From: Mycobacterium sp. BK086
GTDB taxonomy: Bacteria > Actinomycetota > Actinomycetes > Mycobacteriales > Mycobacteriaceae
NCBI GenBank assembly: GCA_004362315.1
Contig: SNWL01000004.1
Location: 496,001-560,000 of the forward strand
Length of the DNA stretch: 64,000 bases
Direction of reading: 5' to 3'
Positions 63,696-64,000 of this stretch are shown one piece after another. Each line of letters opens with the position of its first letter. Positions within the stretch are counted from its first letter, which is position 1. Made by a program: the position numbers and the translations under genes. The notes beneath the pieces are model-generated. The model was given only the letters and a program-made list of their open reading frames with translations. It had not been told where the DNA came from and ran no database searches.

Positions 63696-64000
63696 ATGAC
63701 ATACTCCCAAGACGATCGGGCCCGTCTGGGCCTGCGCGAATCGGCCACCTTCGACCGCGCCACCATCGCCGGCATCCAGCGTGCTGCCGAAACCGGCATC
63801 TATGACATCCGGGGCTGGGGCGCCAAGCGCCCCCTCCCCCACTTCGACGACCTGCTGTTCCTGGGCGCGTCGATGTCGCGTTACCCACTGGAGGGCTACC
63901 GCGAACGCTGCGGTACCGACATCGTGCTCGGCGACCGGCACGCCAAACACCCTCTGCACCTGGATATCCCGGTCACGATCGCGGGCATGTCGTTCGGCGC
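63696..64000 (+). CDS. glxD: GlxD/MgsC-like FMN-binding glutamate synthase subunit, truncated by window end
   Basis: The first 101 codons are present. The ATG directly follows the glxC stop (TAA-ATG). The sequence 'GIYDIRGWGAKRPLPHFDDL' and 'IPVTIAGMSFG' matches the start of the FMN/[Fe-S] synthase domain of glutamate-synthase-like enzymes. The catalytic and cluster residues lie beyond the window. Confidence 0.87.
   Translation, partial: MTYSQDDRARLGLRESATFDRATIAGIQRAAETGIYDIRGWGAKRPLPHFDDLLFLGASMSRYPLEGYRERCGTDIVLGDRHAKHPLHLDIPVTIAGMSFG

Overview
The window is high-GC mycobacterial DNA and most resembles a Mycolicibacterium-type (fast-growing) chromosome. This rests on the gene families and on gene order that follows the M. 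tuberculosis Rv3679-Rv3709c segment: Get3/ArsA-like pair, whiB4, ponA2, metallophosphoesterase, cds1, the YqeY gene, the Rv3689-Rv3695 MoxR/DUF58 cluster, glpK, Rv3698, Rv3699, the ergothioneine operon egtABCDE, Rv3705c-Rv3707c, asd and ask. The species assignment is inference. Gene density is very high. Many genes overlap by GTGA/ATGA/TGATG. Several starts sit 6-8 nt after a TANNNT -10 element, as expected for leaderless mRNAs. No gene-free stretch exceeds 300 bases. I saw no rRNA, IS element, prophage, CRISPR array or replication origin.

Layout. 1-7.2 kb: a 5'-truncated Get3-like ATPase and its partner, a hairpin terminator, whiB4, the bifunctional PBP ponA2, a phosphoesterase and the cysteine desulfhydrase cds1. 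7.4-18.3 kb: tRNA-Pro(CGG), then genes not at this place in M. tuberculosis: exported esterase with divergent TetR, a proline-rich exported protein, an operon of a KstD-like flavoprotein and the copper oxidase mmcO, a diiron heme-oxygenase-like protein facing a CDGSH protein and a HemK2-like methyltransferase, and an F420-dependent oxidoreductase. 18.3-26 kb: yqeY and the MoxR/DUF58/DUF4129/DUF4350 membrane operon with SpoIIM-like and RDD partners. 26-34 kb: small regulatory and metabolic units (DUF1772/AraC, CPA antiporter/SnoaL/SDR, carotenoid oxygenase/PadR, a second PadR with an FGP-rich head). 34-38.6 kb: glpK, then methyltransferase, glutamate-cysteine-ligase-like protein, methyltransferase.

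38.7-44.4 kb is the most unusual part. It is a compact co-directional block: a GPP34 (GOLPH3-like) protein with a His/Cys/Gly tail, a GRDP-like (DUF1399-like) protein, a small membrane-anchored protein with the same kind of Cys/Gly tail, an 8-TM protein, then an OmpR-type response regulator, a histidine kinase and an orphan TAXI-type binding lipoprotein with no TRAP permease. It lies between Rv3699- and egtE-type genes that are neighbours in M. tuberculosis, and it begins just after a perfect 11-bp stem-loop.

45.8-51.1 kb is the complete, translationally coupled ergothioneine operon. It is followed (reading rightward) by the Rv3705c-like secreted protein, an OsmC/Ohr peroxidase, a monofunctional catalase, a Gly/Pro-rich membrane protein, a DUF4185 protein, and asd/ask with an internal ask-beta start. 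The right end (59.4-64 kb) is a nitrogen operon: GlnR-like boxes, amt, a type III glutamine-synthetase-like enzyme and GlxB/GlxC/GlxD (split glutamate-synthase-like subunits, the last truncated by the window end). It could serve ammonium assimilation or the N-methylglutamate (methylamine) route.
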